A stretch of DNA of 64,000 nt, taken from contig NZ_QXFN01000003.1 in NCBI RefSeq assembly GCF_004886325.1, forward strand, positions 558,001-622,000. The letters are read 5' to 3'. The notes beneath the pieces are model-generated. The model was given only the letters and a program-made list of their open reading frames with translations. It ran no database searches and was not told the DNA's origin. This document shows positions 25,975 through 33,557 of the stretch, one piece after another. Numbering within the stretch: position 1 is the stretch's first letter; each line of letters starts with the position of its first letter. The DNA comes from Cellulomonas telluris. Its GTDB lineage: Bacteria > Actinomycetota > Actinomycetes > Actinomycetales > Cellulomonadaceae. Made by a program: the position numbers and the translations under genes.

Positions 25975-26873
25975 GAGCGCCCGGCGTCCGCGGCCTCGGC
26001 CGTGCCGCGCAGCTGCATGCGCTCGCGCGCCGTGAGACCCAGACCGATCGCGAGGCGCAGCGGGGCCTGCCACCAGTGGTGGTAGCGCCGGTGCAGGTAC
26101 TGCCGCGCGCTGGCGTGGTGTGCACGGATCATCGGTGCGGGCCGCTCGCGCCAGGACGTCCCGCCCACGTGCGTGACGCGCACGTCGGGGACGTAGAGGT
26201 TCTCCCAGCCCGCGCGGCCCAGGCGCTCGCCGAGGTCCACGTCCTCGAAGAACATGAAGTACGACTCGTCGAAGCCGCCGACCTGCTCGAACGCCTCCCG
26301 GCGCAGCACGAGGCACGCCCCCGAGAGCCACCCGGCCTCCCGCAGGTACCCGCCCACGGACTCCTGCCGCGCGTGGTACCCGCGCGTCCAGGGGTTGTCG
26401 GGCCAGACGCGGGCGAACACCGCGTGCCCGGCCCCCTGCCGGAGCGACGGCAGCGCGCGCGCCGACGGGTACATCGTGCCGTCGGTGTTGAGCAGCATCG
26501 GGCCGAGCGACCCCGCGCGGGGCTGCTCGTCACCGGCGTCGAGCAGCTGGTCCAGCGAGCCGGGCGTCCACTCGAGGTCGGAGTTCGCGACGACGAGCCA
26601 CGGCGCGGTCGCCCCGCGCGCACCGGCGTTGGCGCCGGCGCCGTAGCCGACGTTCGCGCCCGGGACGACGAGGCGGCCGCCGAACTCGGCGACGACGGAC
26701 TCCGCGACGGCGTGGTCCGTGCCGTTGTCGACCACGACGAGCTCGACGGGGTGCGTCGAGGCGCCGGCGAGCGTGCGGGCGAAGCGGCGCAGCTCGTCCC
26801 CGGGGTGGAACACGACGCACACGACGCGGACGCGGGGGGTCACCGACCCGGAGGCGGAGGAGGGGGTGCTCAT
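25971..26873 (-). CDS. wbbL: Rhamnosyltransferase, WbbL-like
   Basis: 300 aa, essentially the length of M. tuberculosis WbbL (Rv3265c), which transfers rhamnose from dTDP-Rha to decaprenyl-diphospho-GlcNAc. Shared features: VVFHPGDELRRFARTL at the start, VVVDNGTDH, GANVGYGAGANAG (about residues 73-85), VANSDLEWTPGS (about 96-107), YPSARALPSL, WLSGACLVLRREAF, and FMFFEDVDLGERLGRAGW (about 207-224). In an organism without arabinogalactan the acceptor may be another GlcNAc-primed wall polymer. The stop codon shares a CTAG with the convergent DUF5719 gene. TAGGCT ends 9 nt before the ATG. Confidence 0.88.
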   Translation of the reverse strand: MSTPSSASGSVTPRVRVVCVVFHPGDELRRFARTLAGASTHPVELVVVDNGTDHAVAESVVAEFGGRLVVPGANVGYGAGANAGARGATAPWLVVANSDLEWTPGSLDQLLDAGDEQPRAGSLGPMLLNTDGTMYPSARALPSLRQGAGHAVFARVWPDNPWTRGYHARQESVGGYLREAGWLSGACLVLRREAFEQVGGFDESYFMFFEDVDLGERLGRAGWENLYVPDVRVTHVGGTSWRERPAPMIRAHHASARQYLHRRYHHWWQAPLRLAIGLGLTARERMQLRGTAEAADAGRS

Positions 26874-26885
26874 CGACGACCCAGC

Positions 26886-27425
26886 CTAGTGGCCGTCGTC
26901 GTACCCCGGGTCCACGTCCTCGGGCGACCGTCCCAGCAGGTGTGCGACCTGCTCCACGACGACGTCGCGGACCAGGTCGGGCAGGTCGGTCGCGTCGTGG
27001 GCGCGCGCCTCCACGGGACGGCGGTAGACGACGATGCGGTGCGGCAGCCCGGCGTCCGCCGGGAAGTACCGGCCGAGCGGGACCCCGCCGTGCTCCCAGG
27101 GCGCCGGGTCGGACGGCGGGACGTCCTCGACGGCGAACTCGACGCCGTCGAGCTGGCGCGCCCAGCGCCGCTCGAGGTCCTCGACGGCGTCCAGCACCAG
27201 GTCGTCGAAGCGCTCGGCGCGCGTGCGGTAGCCCGGGCTGGTCATGGGCAGCACCGGGCCGCGCAGCCCGCGGCCGCGTCGGTCCCGGCGCCGGGTGCCG
27301 CCGACGCGCGGTGCGGGGGCCGGCACGGCACCGCCCCGGCGGGCGGGCAGGGCGCGCTCGGTGCCGCCGGGCGCCGCGCCGGGCGCGGGTCCCGAGGCGG
27401 GACGGTGGGGGCCGGCGGCGCTCAT
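26886..27425 (-). CDS. Metallopeptidase (zincin-like) family protein with degenerate active site
   Basis: 179 aa. The first 55 residues are disordered and basic, ending RDRRGRGLRGPVLP, a signature of the actinobacterial members (Rv3259-like). The core (about 65-175) has VEFAVEDVPP, VPLGRYFPAD, RIVVYRRPVE and finally VVVEQVAHLLG. That last segment should carry HExxH in an active zincin. Here the first His and Glu are replaced by Glu-Gln, so zinc catalysis is unlikely. ATG 27425 is chosen because TACAGT ends 6 nt upstream. Divergent from DUF3499. Confidence 0.82.
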   Translation of the reverse strand: MSAAGPHRPASGPAPGAAPGGTERALPARRGGAVPAPAPRVGGTRRRDRRGRGLRGPVLPMTSPGYRTRAERFDDLVLDAVEDLERRWARQLDGVEFAVEDVPPSDPAPWEHGGVPLGRYFPADAGLPHRIVVYRRPVEARAHDATDLPDLVRDVVVEQVAHLLGRSPEDVDPGYDDGH

Positions 27426-27431
27426 CCGGTC

Positions 27432-27437
27432 ACTGTA
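27432..27437 (-). promoter_or_regulatory. -10 hexamer for leaderless metallopeptidase-family mRNA
   Basis: TACAGT on the minus strand, 6 nt before ATG 27425. Confidence 0.55.
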
Positions 27438-27528
27438 CGACGGCCGGGGGTGCCGGGACCGCCCGCCGGCCCGGCGGCGACACGGCGGCGCACGGCGCGG
27501 GCGCACCGGTGCGGCGGGGCCCGCGCGG

Positions 27529-27534
27529 TACGGT
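27529..27534 (+). promoter_or_regulatory. -10 hexamer for leaderless DUF3499 mRNA
   Basis: TACGGT, 7 nt before GTG 27542. Confidence 0.55.
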
Positions 27535-27541
27535 CTGCACC

Positions 27542-27925
27542 GTGAGATCCGTCCGGCAGTGCTCGCGCACGGCGTGCCCGCACGCTGCGGTCGCGACGCT
27601 CACCTACGTGTACGCCGACTCCACGGCGGTCCTCGGCCCGCTCGCGCAGCTCGCCGAGCCGCACTCCTACGACCTGTGCGTGGAGCACGCGGAGCGGCTG
27701 ACGGCCCCGCGCGGCTGGGAGGTCGTCCGGCTGCTGCCCGACCTCGAGGCCGCGGCGCCCAGCCACGACGACCTCCTCGCGCTGGCCGACGCCGTCCGCG
27801 AGGCCGGTCGGCGCCGTGCGCCGGAGCCGGCCCAGCCGCTCGCGCCGGTGCCGCCGCCCGCGGCGCCCGCACCGGACGGGCGCCGTCGCGGGCACCTGCG
27901 CGTCGTCCCCGGCGACACGCCGTGA
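27542..27925 (+). CDS. DUF3499 family protein
   Basis: 127 aa from GTG 27542. The N-terminal half (about 1-65) is the conserved domain: RQCSRTACPHAAVATLTYVYADSTAV with a C-x4-C pair, and later YDLCVEHAERLTAPRGWEVV, giving three cysteines and two histidines in a possible metal site. The C-terminal half is a Pro/Ala/Arg-rich tail. Orthologue by context of Rv3258c; function unknown. It is the first gene of a coupled run through the zinc-ribbon gene to manB. Confidence 0.87.
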   Translation: MRSVRQCSRTACPHAAVATLTYVYADSTAVLGPLAQLAEPHSYDLCVEHAERLTAPRGWEVVRLLPDLEAAAPSHDDLLALADAVREAGRRRAPEPAQPLAPVPPPAAPAPDGRRRGHLRVVPGDTP

Positions 27926-28191
27926 CGGGCCGCTCGCGCGGTGCCCCGGCCGACGAGCCGCTCGGGTCGGTCACGCGACCCGTCGTGGACGACTCCTCGG
28001 TCGTGCCGGCGTGCCACGCGTGCGGCTCGGCCGCTCTCACGCGCGTGCGGCTCCCGCTGCCCGACGGCCGGCCGGCCGTCTTCGCCTCGTGCCCGGGGTG
28101 CGAGAGCAGGGCCTGGTACGTGGTCGGCGGCGACGGCACGCCGCTCGGCCCGGACGGCAGTCCCCGGGGCGGGGGCGGCGTGGGTCGCTAA
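27922..28191 (+). CDS. Small zinc-ribbon protein
   Basis: 89 aa from GTG 27922, overlapping the DUF3499 stop as GTGA. One ribbon: PACHACGSAALTRVRLPLPD, then SCPGCESRAWYVV, i.e. two C-x2-C knuckles about 30 residues apart, followed by a Gly-rich tail. No family name recognised; ribbons of this size usually bind structural zinc and may bind nucleic acid or protein. It sits between DUF3499 and manB. Confidence 0.75.
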   Translation: MTGRSRGAPADEPLGSVTRPVVDDSSVVPACHACGSAALTRVRLPLPDGRPAVFASCPGCESRAWYVVGGDGTPLGPDGSPRGGGGVGR

Positions 28192-28194
28192 GGT
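28189..28194 (+). promoter_or_regulatory. Candidate -10 for manB
   Basis: TAAGGT overlapping the end of the zinc-ribbon gene. It implies a leader of about 27 nt with a GAAGGA ribosome binding site. Confidence 0.4.
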
Positions 28195-28227
28195 AGTGCG
28201 ACCCCACCGCCTGACGAAGGACCTGCC

Positions 28228-29679
28228 ATGCCCGCGCCCGTGGACCTCTCCGCGCTCATCAAGGCCTACGACGTCCGGGGCACGTACCCCGAGCAGCTCG
28301 ACGCCGGGGTCGCTCGCGCCATCGGTGCCGCCTTCGCGGACGTCGTGGTGCTGCCCGAGGCCCCGGCCGGTGCGCGTGCCCGGGTGGTCGTCGGCAACGA
28401 CATGCGTCCCTCGGGTCCGGAGCTCGTCCGGGCGTTCGCGGAGGGGCTGACCGCGCGGGGCGTCGACGTCGTGCTCATCGGGCTGTGCTCGACGGACGGG
28501 CTCTACCACGCGTCGGGCGCGCTGGGCGTGCCGGGTGCGATGTTCACGGCGAGCCACAACCCCGCGCAGTACAACGGCATCAAGCTCTGCCGCGCCGGTG
28601 CGCGGCCCGTCGGGCAGGACAGCGGGCTGGCGGACGTGCGCGAGCTCGCCGGCCGCTACCTGGCGGAGGGTGTCCCGGCGGTGGACGCGGCGGGCACCGT
28701 GAGCGAGCAGGACATGCTCGGCGAGTACGCGCGCTTCCTGCGCGGGCTGGTCGACCTGTCCGGCATCCGCCCGCTCAAGGTCGTCGTGGACGCCGGGAAC
28801 GGCATGGGCGGGCACACGGTCCCTGCGGTCCTGGGCACCGGCGCGGGTCTGCCGGCGCTGCCGCTCGACGTGGTGCCGCTGTACTTCGAGCTCGACGGCA
28901 CGTTCCCGAACCACGAGGCGAACCCGCTCGAGCCCGAGAACCTGCGCGACCTGCAGGCGGCGGTCGTCGAGCACGGCGCGGACCTCGGTCTCGCGTTCGA
29001 CGGGGACGCGGACCGCTGCTTCGTCGTGGACGAGAACGGCGACGCGGTGAGCCCGTCGGCGATCACGGCGCTGGTCGGCCTACGCGAGGTCGAGCGCGAG
29101 CTCGCCGCCGGCCGCACGCCGACGGTGATCCACAACCTCATCACCTCGCAGGTCGTGCCCGACCTGCTGCAGGCCGCCGGGGCGCGCACCGTGCGCACGC
29201 GGGTCGGCCACTCGTTCATCAAGGCGCAGATGGCCGAGCACGACGCCGTGTTCGGCGGCGAGCACAGCGCGCACTACTACTTCCGCGACTTCTTCTTCGC
29301 CGACACCGGCATGCTGGCGGCGATGCACGTGCTCGCGGCGCTCGGCGGTCAGCCGCACCCGCTGTCGGCGCTCGCCGACCAGTACCAGCCCTACGTCGCG
29401 AGCGGCGAGATCAACTCGCGCGTCGAGGACGTGGCCGCGGCCCGTGCGCGCGTCGTCGAGGCCTACGTGACGCAGCAGGGCGGCGGACCGGCCGAGGTCG
29501 ACGAGCTCGACGGCCTGACCGTCTCGCACTGGGGCGGCCACCCGCAGTGGTGGTTCAACCTGCGCGCGTCGAACACGGAGCCGCTGCTGCGGCTCAACGT
29601 GGAGGCCGCGGACGAGGACATCATGGAGAAGGTGCGCGACGACGTGCTCGGGCTCGTGCGGCAGGAGGAGACCCGGTGA
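28228..29679 (+). CDS. manB: Phosphomannomutase/phosphoglucomutase
   Basis: 483 aa alpha-D-phosphohexomutase, interconverting hexose-6-phosphate and hexose-1-phosphate, usually to supply mannose-1-phosphate for GDP-mannose. Four domains: the phosphoserine loop FTASHNPAQYNG with Ser109, the metal loop DGDADRCFV (about 257-265), the sugar-specificity loop GGEHSAHYYF (about 344-353) and the phosphate-binding RASNTEPLLRL (about 449-459). ATG 28228 follows GAAGGA. Corresponds by context to Rv3257c. The Trm112-like gene overlaps its stop. Confidence 0.94.
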   Translation: MPAPVDLSALIKAYDVRGTYPEQLDAGVARAIGAAFADVVVLPEAPAGARARVVVGNDMRPSGPELVRAFAEGLTARGVDVVLIGLCSTDGLYHASGALGVPGAMFTASHNPAQYNGIKLCRAGARPVGQDSGLADVRELAGRYLAEGVPAVDAAGTVSEQDMLGEYARFLRGLVDLSGIRPLKVVVDAGNGMGGHTVPAVLGTGAGLPALPLDVVPLYFELDGTFPNHEANPLEPENLRDLQAAVVEHGADLGLAFDGDADRCFVVDENGDAVSPSAITALVGLREVERELAAGRTPTVIHNLITSQVVPDLLQAAGARTVRTRVGHSFIKAQMAEHDAVFGGEHSAHYYFRDFFFADTGMLAAMHVLAALGGQPHPLSALADQYQPYVASGEINSRVEDVAAARARVVEAYVTQQGGGPAEVDELDGLTVSHWGGHPQWWFNLRASNTEPLLRLNVEAADEDIMEKVRDDVLGLVRQEETR

Positions 29680-29885
29680 CCGAGAGCTCGCAGGACGGCG
29701 CGACGTCGCTGGAGCCGTGGGCGCGGGCCCTCCTGCGCTGCCCCGTGACGGGCGCGGAGCTCGTCGACGGCACGGACGAGAACGGGCAGCCGGTGCTGGT
29801 GAGCCAGGACCCGGAGCGCCCCCTCGTCTACCCCGTGCGGGACGGCATCCCGGTGCTGCTCGCGGACGAGGCACGCCCGGCCTGA
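29676..29885 (+). CDS. Trm112/UPF0434-like small protein
   Basis: 69 aa from GTG 29676, overlapping the manB stop (GTGA). Contains WARALLRCPVTGAELVD and ends VYPVRDGIPVLLADEARP, the typical Trm112p/YcaR C-terminal strand pair. Only one cysteine remains of the usual ribbon. Function in bacteria is not well defined; conserved downstream of manB in actinobacteria. Confidence 0.83.
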   Translation: MTESSQDGATSLEPWARALLRCPVTGAELVDGTDENGQPVLVSQDPERPLVYPVRDGIPVLLADEARPA

Positions 29886-29901
29886 CCCGGCAGGTCCCGC
29901 C

Positions 29902-29946
29902 ACGACGACGGCCCCGGGGGCGAGCAGCACCCGGGGCCGCCGTCGT
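29902..29946. terminator. Bidirectional terminator after Trm112-like gene
   Basis: A 17-bp stem with one mismatch (29902-29918 with 29930-29946) and an 11-nt loop, in the convergent gap before the proX stop. Confidence 0.8.
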
Positions 29947-29960
29947 GCAGCCTGCGGAGG

Positions 29961-30872
29961 TCAGGCCTCGAGCGCCGTGGCGATCGCGTCGCGCACGTCG
30001 GTGTTCTCCTCGAGCCAGGCCCGGGCGGACGCCGCCGGGTCCGAGCCGCCGTCCTCGTTGAAGATGCGGTTCTCGAGCGAGAACAGCTGCTCGTCCGTGA
30101 GCGTGAAGTCCGCGATCGCCGCCGCGAGCGCCGGGTAGTCGTCGCTGAAGCCGTCGCGCCCGACCGTGTGGATCTCCTCGGCCTCGCCGAGCACGCCCTG
30201 CGGGTCCTCGAGGTCGCGCACCGGGAACGCGTCGTACGCCCAGTGCGGCCGCCACAGCGTCACGACGACGTCCTCGCCCGCGTCCGTCGCGGCGGTCAGC
30301 TCCGCGAGCATCGCCGGGGTGGAGGAGACGAGGAACTCCATGCCCTCGAGGCCGTAGGCCGGGATGACCTCGTCCTGCGTGATGCGGGTGAGGCCGGCGC
30401 CGGCCTCGATGCCGACCAGGCGGCCGCCGAACGCGTCGGCGTTCGCGGCGAGCTCGTCCAGGGACGTGATCGGGGCGTCCTCGTTCACGGCGATGGTGAG
30501 CTTCGCGTCGTCGTACCAGACGCCCAGCTGCTCGAGGTCGTCGCCGTACTTGTCGAGGTAGTCGGCGTGGGTGACCGGCAGCCACATGTCGAAGTTGAGG
30601 TCGTAGTCGCCGCCGGCGAGGCCGGTGTAGACGACACCGGCGTCGGCGTCCTCGGTCTCGACGTCGTAGCCGGCGTCCTCGAGGACGGCCGCGAAGAGGT
30701 GCGAGACCGCGATGCCCTCGTCCCAGCCGGTGTGGATGCCGATCGAGACGGCGGGCAGGTCGCCGTTGTCGAGGCGGTCGTCGTCCGACCCCGCCCCGCT
30801 CGAGCAGGCGGTCAGGCCGAGCGAGAGGACCGCGGCGGCGGCGAGGGTGGTGCGCAGACGTGTGCGGGTCAT
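29961..30872 (-). CDS. proX: Glycine betaine/proline ABC transporter substrate-binding lipoprotein
   Basis: 303 aa. Signal peptide with lipobox LTAC (residues 20-23), Cys23 lipidated. The OpuAC-type domain shows GIHTGWDEGIAVSHLF, DMWLPVTHADYLDKYG (about 101-116) and VVTLWRPHWAYDAFP (about 204-218). Its Trp and Tyr residues are suited to a quaternary-ammonium cage. The final helix ends SARAWLEENTDVRDAIATAL. It presents osmolyte to ProW/ProV. ATG 30872 has GGAAGGA upstream. Last gene of proV-proW-proX, separated from proW by 105 bp that include a G9 run. Confidence 0.93.
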   Translation of the reverse strand: MTRTRLRTTLAAAAVLSLGLTACSSGAGSDDDRLDNGDLPAVSIGIHTGWDEGIAVSHLFAAVLEDAGYDVETEDADAGVVYTGLAGGDYDLNFDMWLPVTHADYLDKYGDDLEQLGVWYDDAKLTIAVNEDAPITSLDELAANADAFGGRLVGIEAGAGLTRITQDEVIPAYGLEGMEFLVSSTPAMLAELTAATDAGEDVVVTLWRPHWAYDAFPVRDLEDPQGVLGEAEEIHTVGRDGFSDDYPALAAAIADFTLTDEQLFSLENRIFNEDGGSDPAASARAWLEENTDVRDAIATALEA

Positions 30873-30977
30873 CGTGTCCTTCCGTGGGGGACGGGCCCGG
30901 TGCCCGTCCCGAGGGGGTGGGGGGGGGAGCCGGCACGCTCGGCGCCGGACAGCGGTGCGGCCGCCGGGCGGCCGGGG

Positions 30978-31850
30978 TCACGCGGACGCGGTCGCGAGCG
31001 CGCGGGAGACCGGCGCGCGCGCCGCGAGCGCGGACGTCACGCGGTCGAGGAACATCGCGAGGATGACGACCGACAGCCCGGCCTCCACGCCGAGGGAGAC
31101 GTCGACGCGGGTCAGCGCGTTCACCACGTCCCCGCCCAGGCCGCCGGCACCCACGAGGCCGGCGATGACGACCATCGACAGGGCGAGCATGATCACCTGG
31201 TTGACGCCCGCCATGATCGTGGGCAGGGCGAGCGGCAGCTGGATCTGGCGCAGGATGCGCCCCTCGGTCGAGCCGAACGCGTGACCGGCCTCGACGACCT
31301 CCTTGTCGACCTGCCGGATGCCGAGCTCGGTGAACCGCACGCCGGGCACCATCGCGAAGATGACCGTCGCCACGATCCCCGGCACGATCCCGACCCGGAA
31401 GATGAAGACCATCGGGATGAGGTAGACGAACGCCGGCATCGTCTGCATGAGGTCGAGCACAGGACGCAGGACGGCCGACACCCGGTCGCTGCGGGCGGCC
31501 CAGATGCCGAGCGGGACGGCGAGCGCGAGCGCGACGACGCTCGCGAGCAGGACGAGCGCGAGGCTGTCCATGGCGTTGTCCCACTGGTCGACCGCGATGA
31601 CGACCGCGAACCCGACGAGCGAACCGACGGCGAGGCGCCAGCCGCGGACCAGCAGGGCGACCGCGGCGAGGGCGAGCGCGACCGCCCACGCGGGCGGGCC
31701 GCCGAGGACGGCGTCGAGGGCGTCGTAGGCGAACGCGGCGGCGTCGCGCAGGGCGAGGAACAGCCAGCGGAACGTCGTCGTCACCCAGTCGATCGCGCTC
31801 TCCACGGCGTCCCCGAGGGGCAGGCGGGGGAGGATGCTCGTGCCGCTCAT
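30978..31850 (-). CDS. proW: Glycine betaine/proline ABC transporter permease
   Basis: 290 aa. About seven membrane spans; an N-terminal amphipathic region (residues 1-50) precedes them. The ABC-permease EAA loop reads EVVEAGHAFGSTEGRILRQI (about 182-201), and LMQTMPAFVYLIPMVF is typical of ProW/OpuAB. ATG 31850 overlaps the proV stop (ATGA). Forms the membrane channel with ProV dimers. Confidence 0.94.
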   Translation of the reverse strand: MSGTSILPRLPLGDAVESAIDWVTTTFRWLFLALRDAAAFAYDALDAVLGGPPAWAVALALAAVALLVRGWRLAVGSLVGFAVVIAVDQWDNAMDSLALVLLASVVALALAVPLGIWAARSDRVSAVLRPVLDLMQTMPAFVYLIPMVFIFRVGIVPGIVATVIFAMVPGVRFTELGIRQVDKEVVEAGHAFGSTEGRILRQIQLPLALPTIMAGVNQVIMLALSMVVIAGLVGAGGLGGDVVNALTRVDVSLGVEAGLSVVILAMFLDRVTSALAARAPVSRALATASA

Positions 31851-33115
31851 GCCACGACCTCCGGCTCGGTGGTGACGGCGCCCGGGAGGGGCGAGCCCTC
31901 CGGCGGTGTCCGGGGGAGGTCGTCGGCGGGGACGATGTCGGCCGGCGTCATGGCCTCCAGGAGGGTGACGCGCGGGATCACGCCCACGAGCCGACGCTCG
32001 TCGTCCACGACCGGCACGGGCAGCGCCGACTCGGCCGCGGGGGCGAAGACGTCCGCGAGGGGGGTCGTGGGGGTGACGCTCGTGACGTCCCGCTCGAGGG
32101 CGTCGGTCAGGGCGGCCGCGCCGGAGCGCAGCGCCGTCACGACGTCGGCGTCGCGGACGACGCCCTGCAGCACGCGCCGGCGGTCGACGACGTACGCCGC
32201 CGGCAGCTGCTGCTCGCGCAGGGTCCGCAGCACCTGGCGGGGCCCGGCGGTGACCTGGACCGTGACCGCAGGGGGCCGCATGACGGACCCGGCGGTGAGC
32301 ACGCGCGAGCGGTCCACGTCCGCGACGAACTGCGCGACGTACTCGTCGGCCGGCTCGGACAGCACCTGCTCCCCGGTGCCGACCTGGACGATGCGGCCGT
32401 CCCGCATGACCGCGATGCGGTCGCCCAGGTACATCGCCTCGTTGAGGTCGTGGGTGATGAACACGATCGTCTTGCCGAGCTGCTGCTGCAGGTCCAGCAG
32501 CTGGTCCTGCATCTCGCGGCGGATCAGCGGGTCGAGCGCCGAGAACGCCTCGTCCATCAGCAGCACGTCCGTGTCGGCGGCCAGCGCCCGCGCCAGCCCG
32601 ACGCGCTGCCGCATGCCGCCGGACAGCTGCGCCGGCACGACGTCGCCCCACCCCGACAGGCCGACGAGCTCGAGCGCCTCGCCGGCGCGGCGCCGGCGCT
32701 CGGCGACGTCGACGCCCTGGATCTCGAGCGGGTACGCCGCGTTCTCCAGCACCGTGCGGTGCGGCAGCAGCGCGAAGTGCTGGAACACCATGCTCACGCG
32801 GCGGCGACGCAGCTCGCGCAGACGCTTCGCGTCGACGCGCGCGAGGTCGTCGTCGCCCAGCAGGATGCGGCCCTCGGTCGGCCGCCAGAGGCCGTTGAGC
32901 ATGCGGATCAGCGTCGACTTGCCGGACCCGGACAGGCCCATGACGACGAACGTCTCCCCGGACGCGACCTCGAAGGTCGCGTCGATGACGGCGGCGGTGC
33001 CCCACGGGCGGACCTCGTCGCGCGTGGCCCCGTCCCGCAGGCGGCGCAGCGCCTCCCCGGGTCGGCGGCCGAAGATCTTGTACACGCCCTCGGCGCGTAG
33101 TGCGGTCACATCCAC
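31847..33115 (-). CDS. proV: Glycine betaine/proline ABC transporter ATP-binding protein with CBS domains
   Basis: 422 aa. ABC domain: Walker A GLSGSGKST (about residues 60-68), Q-loop VFQHFALLPH, signature LSGGMRQR (about 164-171), Walker B VLLMDEAFSALD (about 184-195) and switch His in FITHDLNEA. The C-terminal part (about 275-395) contains a CBS pair (ITPxV-like VTVQVTAGPRQVLRTL and LVGVIPRVTLLEAM), the osmosensing module of OpuA-type importers. GTG 33115 is used; GTG 33109 is an in-frame alternative. A structured 5' region with hairpins lies directly upstream. Confidence 0.94.
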   Translation of the reverse strand: MDVTALRAEGVYKIFGRRPGEALRRLRDGATRDEVRPWGTAAVIDATFEVASGETFVVMGLSGSGKSTLIRMLNGLWRPTEGRILLGDDDLARVDAKRLRELRRRRVSMVFQHFALLPHRTVLENAAYPLEIQGVDVAERRRRAGEALELVGLSGWGDVVPAQLSGGMRQRVGLARALAADTDVLLMDEAFSALDPLIRREMQDQLLDLQQQLGKTIVFITHDLNEAMYLGDRIAVMRDGRIVQVGTGEQVLSEPADEYVAQFVADVDRSRVLTAGSVMRPPAVTVQVTAGPRQVLRTLREQQLPAAYVVDRRRVLQGVVRDADVVTALRSGAAALTDALERDVTSVTPTTPLADVFAPAAESALPVPVVDDERRLVGVIPRVTLLEAMTPADIVPADDLPRTPPEGSPLPGAVTTEPEVVA

Positions 33116-33557
33116 CTCGTCGTCCAGGAGCCCTGGCGCCGGGCGTGCGGCGGCCGCGGGCGCACGCAGGTGCGCCCGCTGCAGGGCTCTCGCGTCGGAC
33201 CCCGGACCGGTGCGGTCTCAGCTCAGCGTTCCCGGCGGTGCCGGGGCGAGGGTCGGTCGGGACCCTCGGGGTCCGCCCCCGGCCGGACGGCCCGGGACGT
33301 CGTCCACCCTGCCCCGGTGCGCACCCGGGCCGCAAACCGCGTCTGCCCGCTTCGTGCGGGTTCGTCCCTGCGCCCGGTGGTGCCGCAGGGCCGACTATCG
33401 CTGCCTGACCTGCGACAACGCTGCGCAGGCGATCGTGACCAAAGCGTGACCGTCCGATGGTCCGGCGATGGTCCGATGTCCGGTCTCGTTCACACGGATG
33501 CCAACGGGACGGCCGGCGGCGGTGGCGGCAGGCGGTGGTGGCGGGCGGCCGGAGGCG
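33116..33557. other. 442-bp gap upstream of proV
   Basis: No gene is supported here. Nearest proV are two inverted repeats: 33124-33136 (CCAGG/CCTGG) and a perfect 10-bp tetraloop hairpin at 33156-33179. Farther out (33434-33483) is a cluster of short direct repeats: CGTGACC twice, 11 bp apart, then GTCCG...GATG three times. I tried TPP, glycine and ydaO riboswitch consensus elements by eye and found no convincing match. No clear -35/-10 pair. Confidence 0.55.
33156..33179 (-). promoter_or_regulatory. Perfect hairpin in proV leader
   Basis: GCGGGCGCAC/GTGCGCCCGC with a 4-nt loop, 41 nt before the proV start. Could be a leader structure or the terminator of a short upstream transcript. Confidence 0.4.

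Noticed and set aside
20438-26331. Very long antisense open frames (over 1000 codons) opposite the large GT2 and DUF5719 genes
   Set aside because: Stop codons are rare on the antisense strand of very GC-rich genes. The translations are Arg/Gly/Ala/His low complexity with no family motifs, and the plus-strand genes have clear domains.
33116-33420. Possible TPP riboswitch upstream of proV (CTGAGA on the minus strand)
   Set aside because: The partner ACCTGA element and the expected helices are absent, and a betaine importer is not a usual thiamine target.
30168-33449. 1093-codon plus-strand frame opposite proX, proW and proV
   Set aside because: Charged low-complexity translation typical of an antisense shadow; the minus-strand transporter genes are certain.
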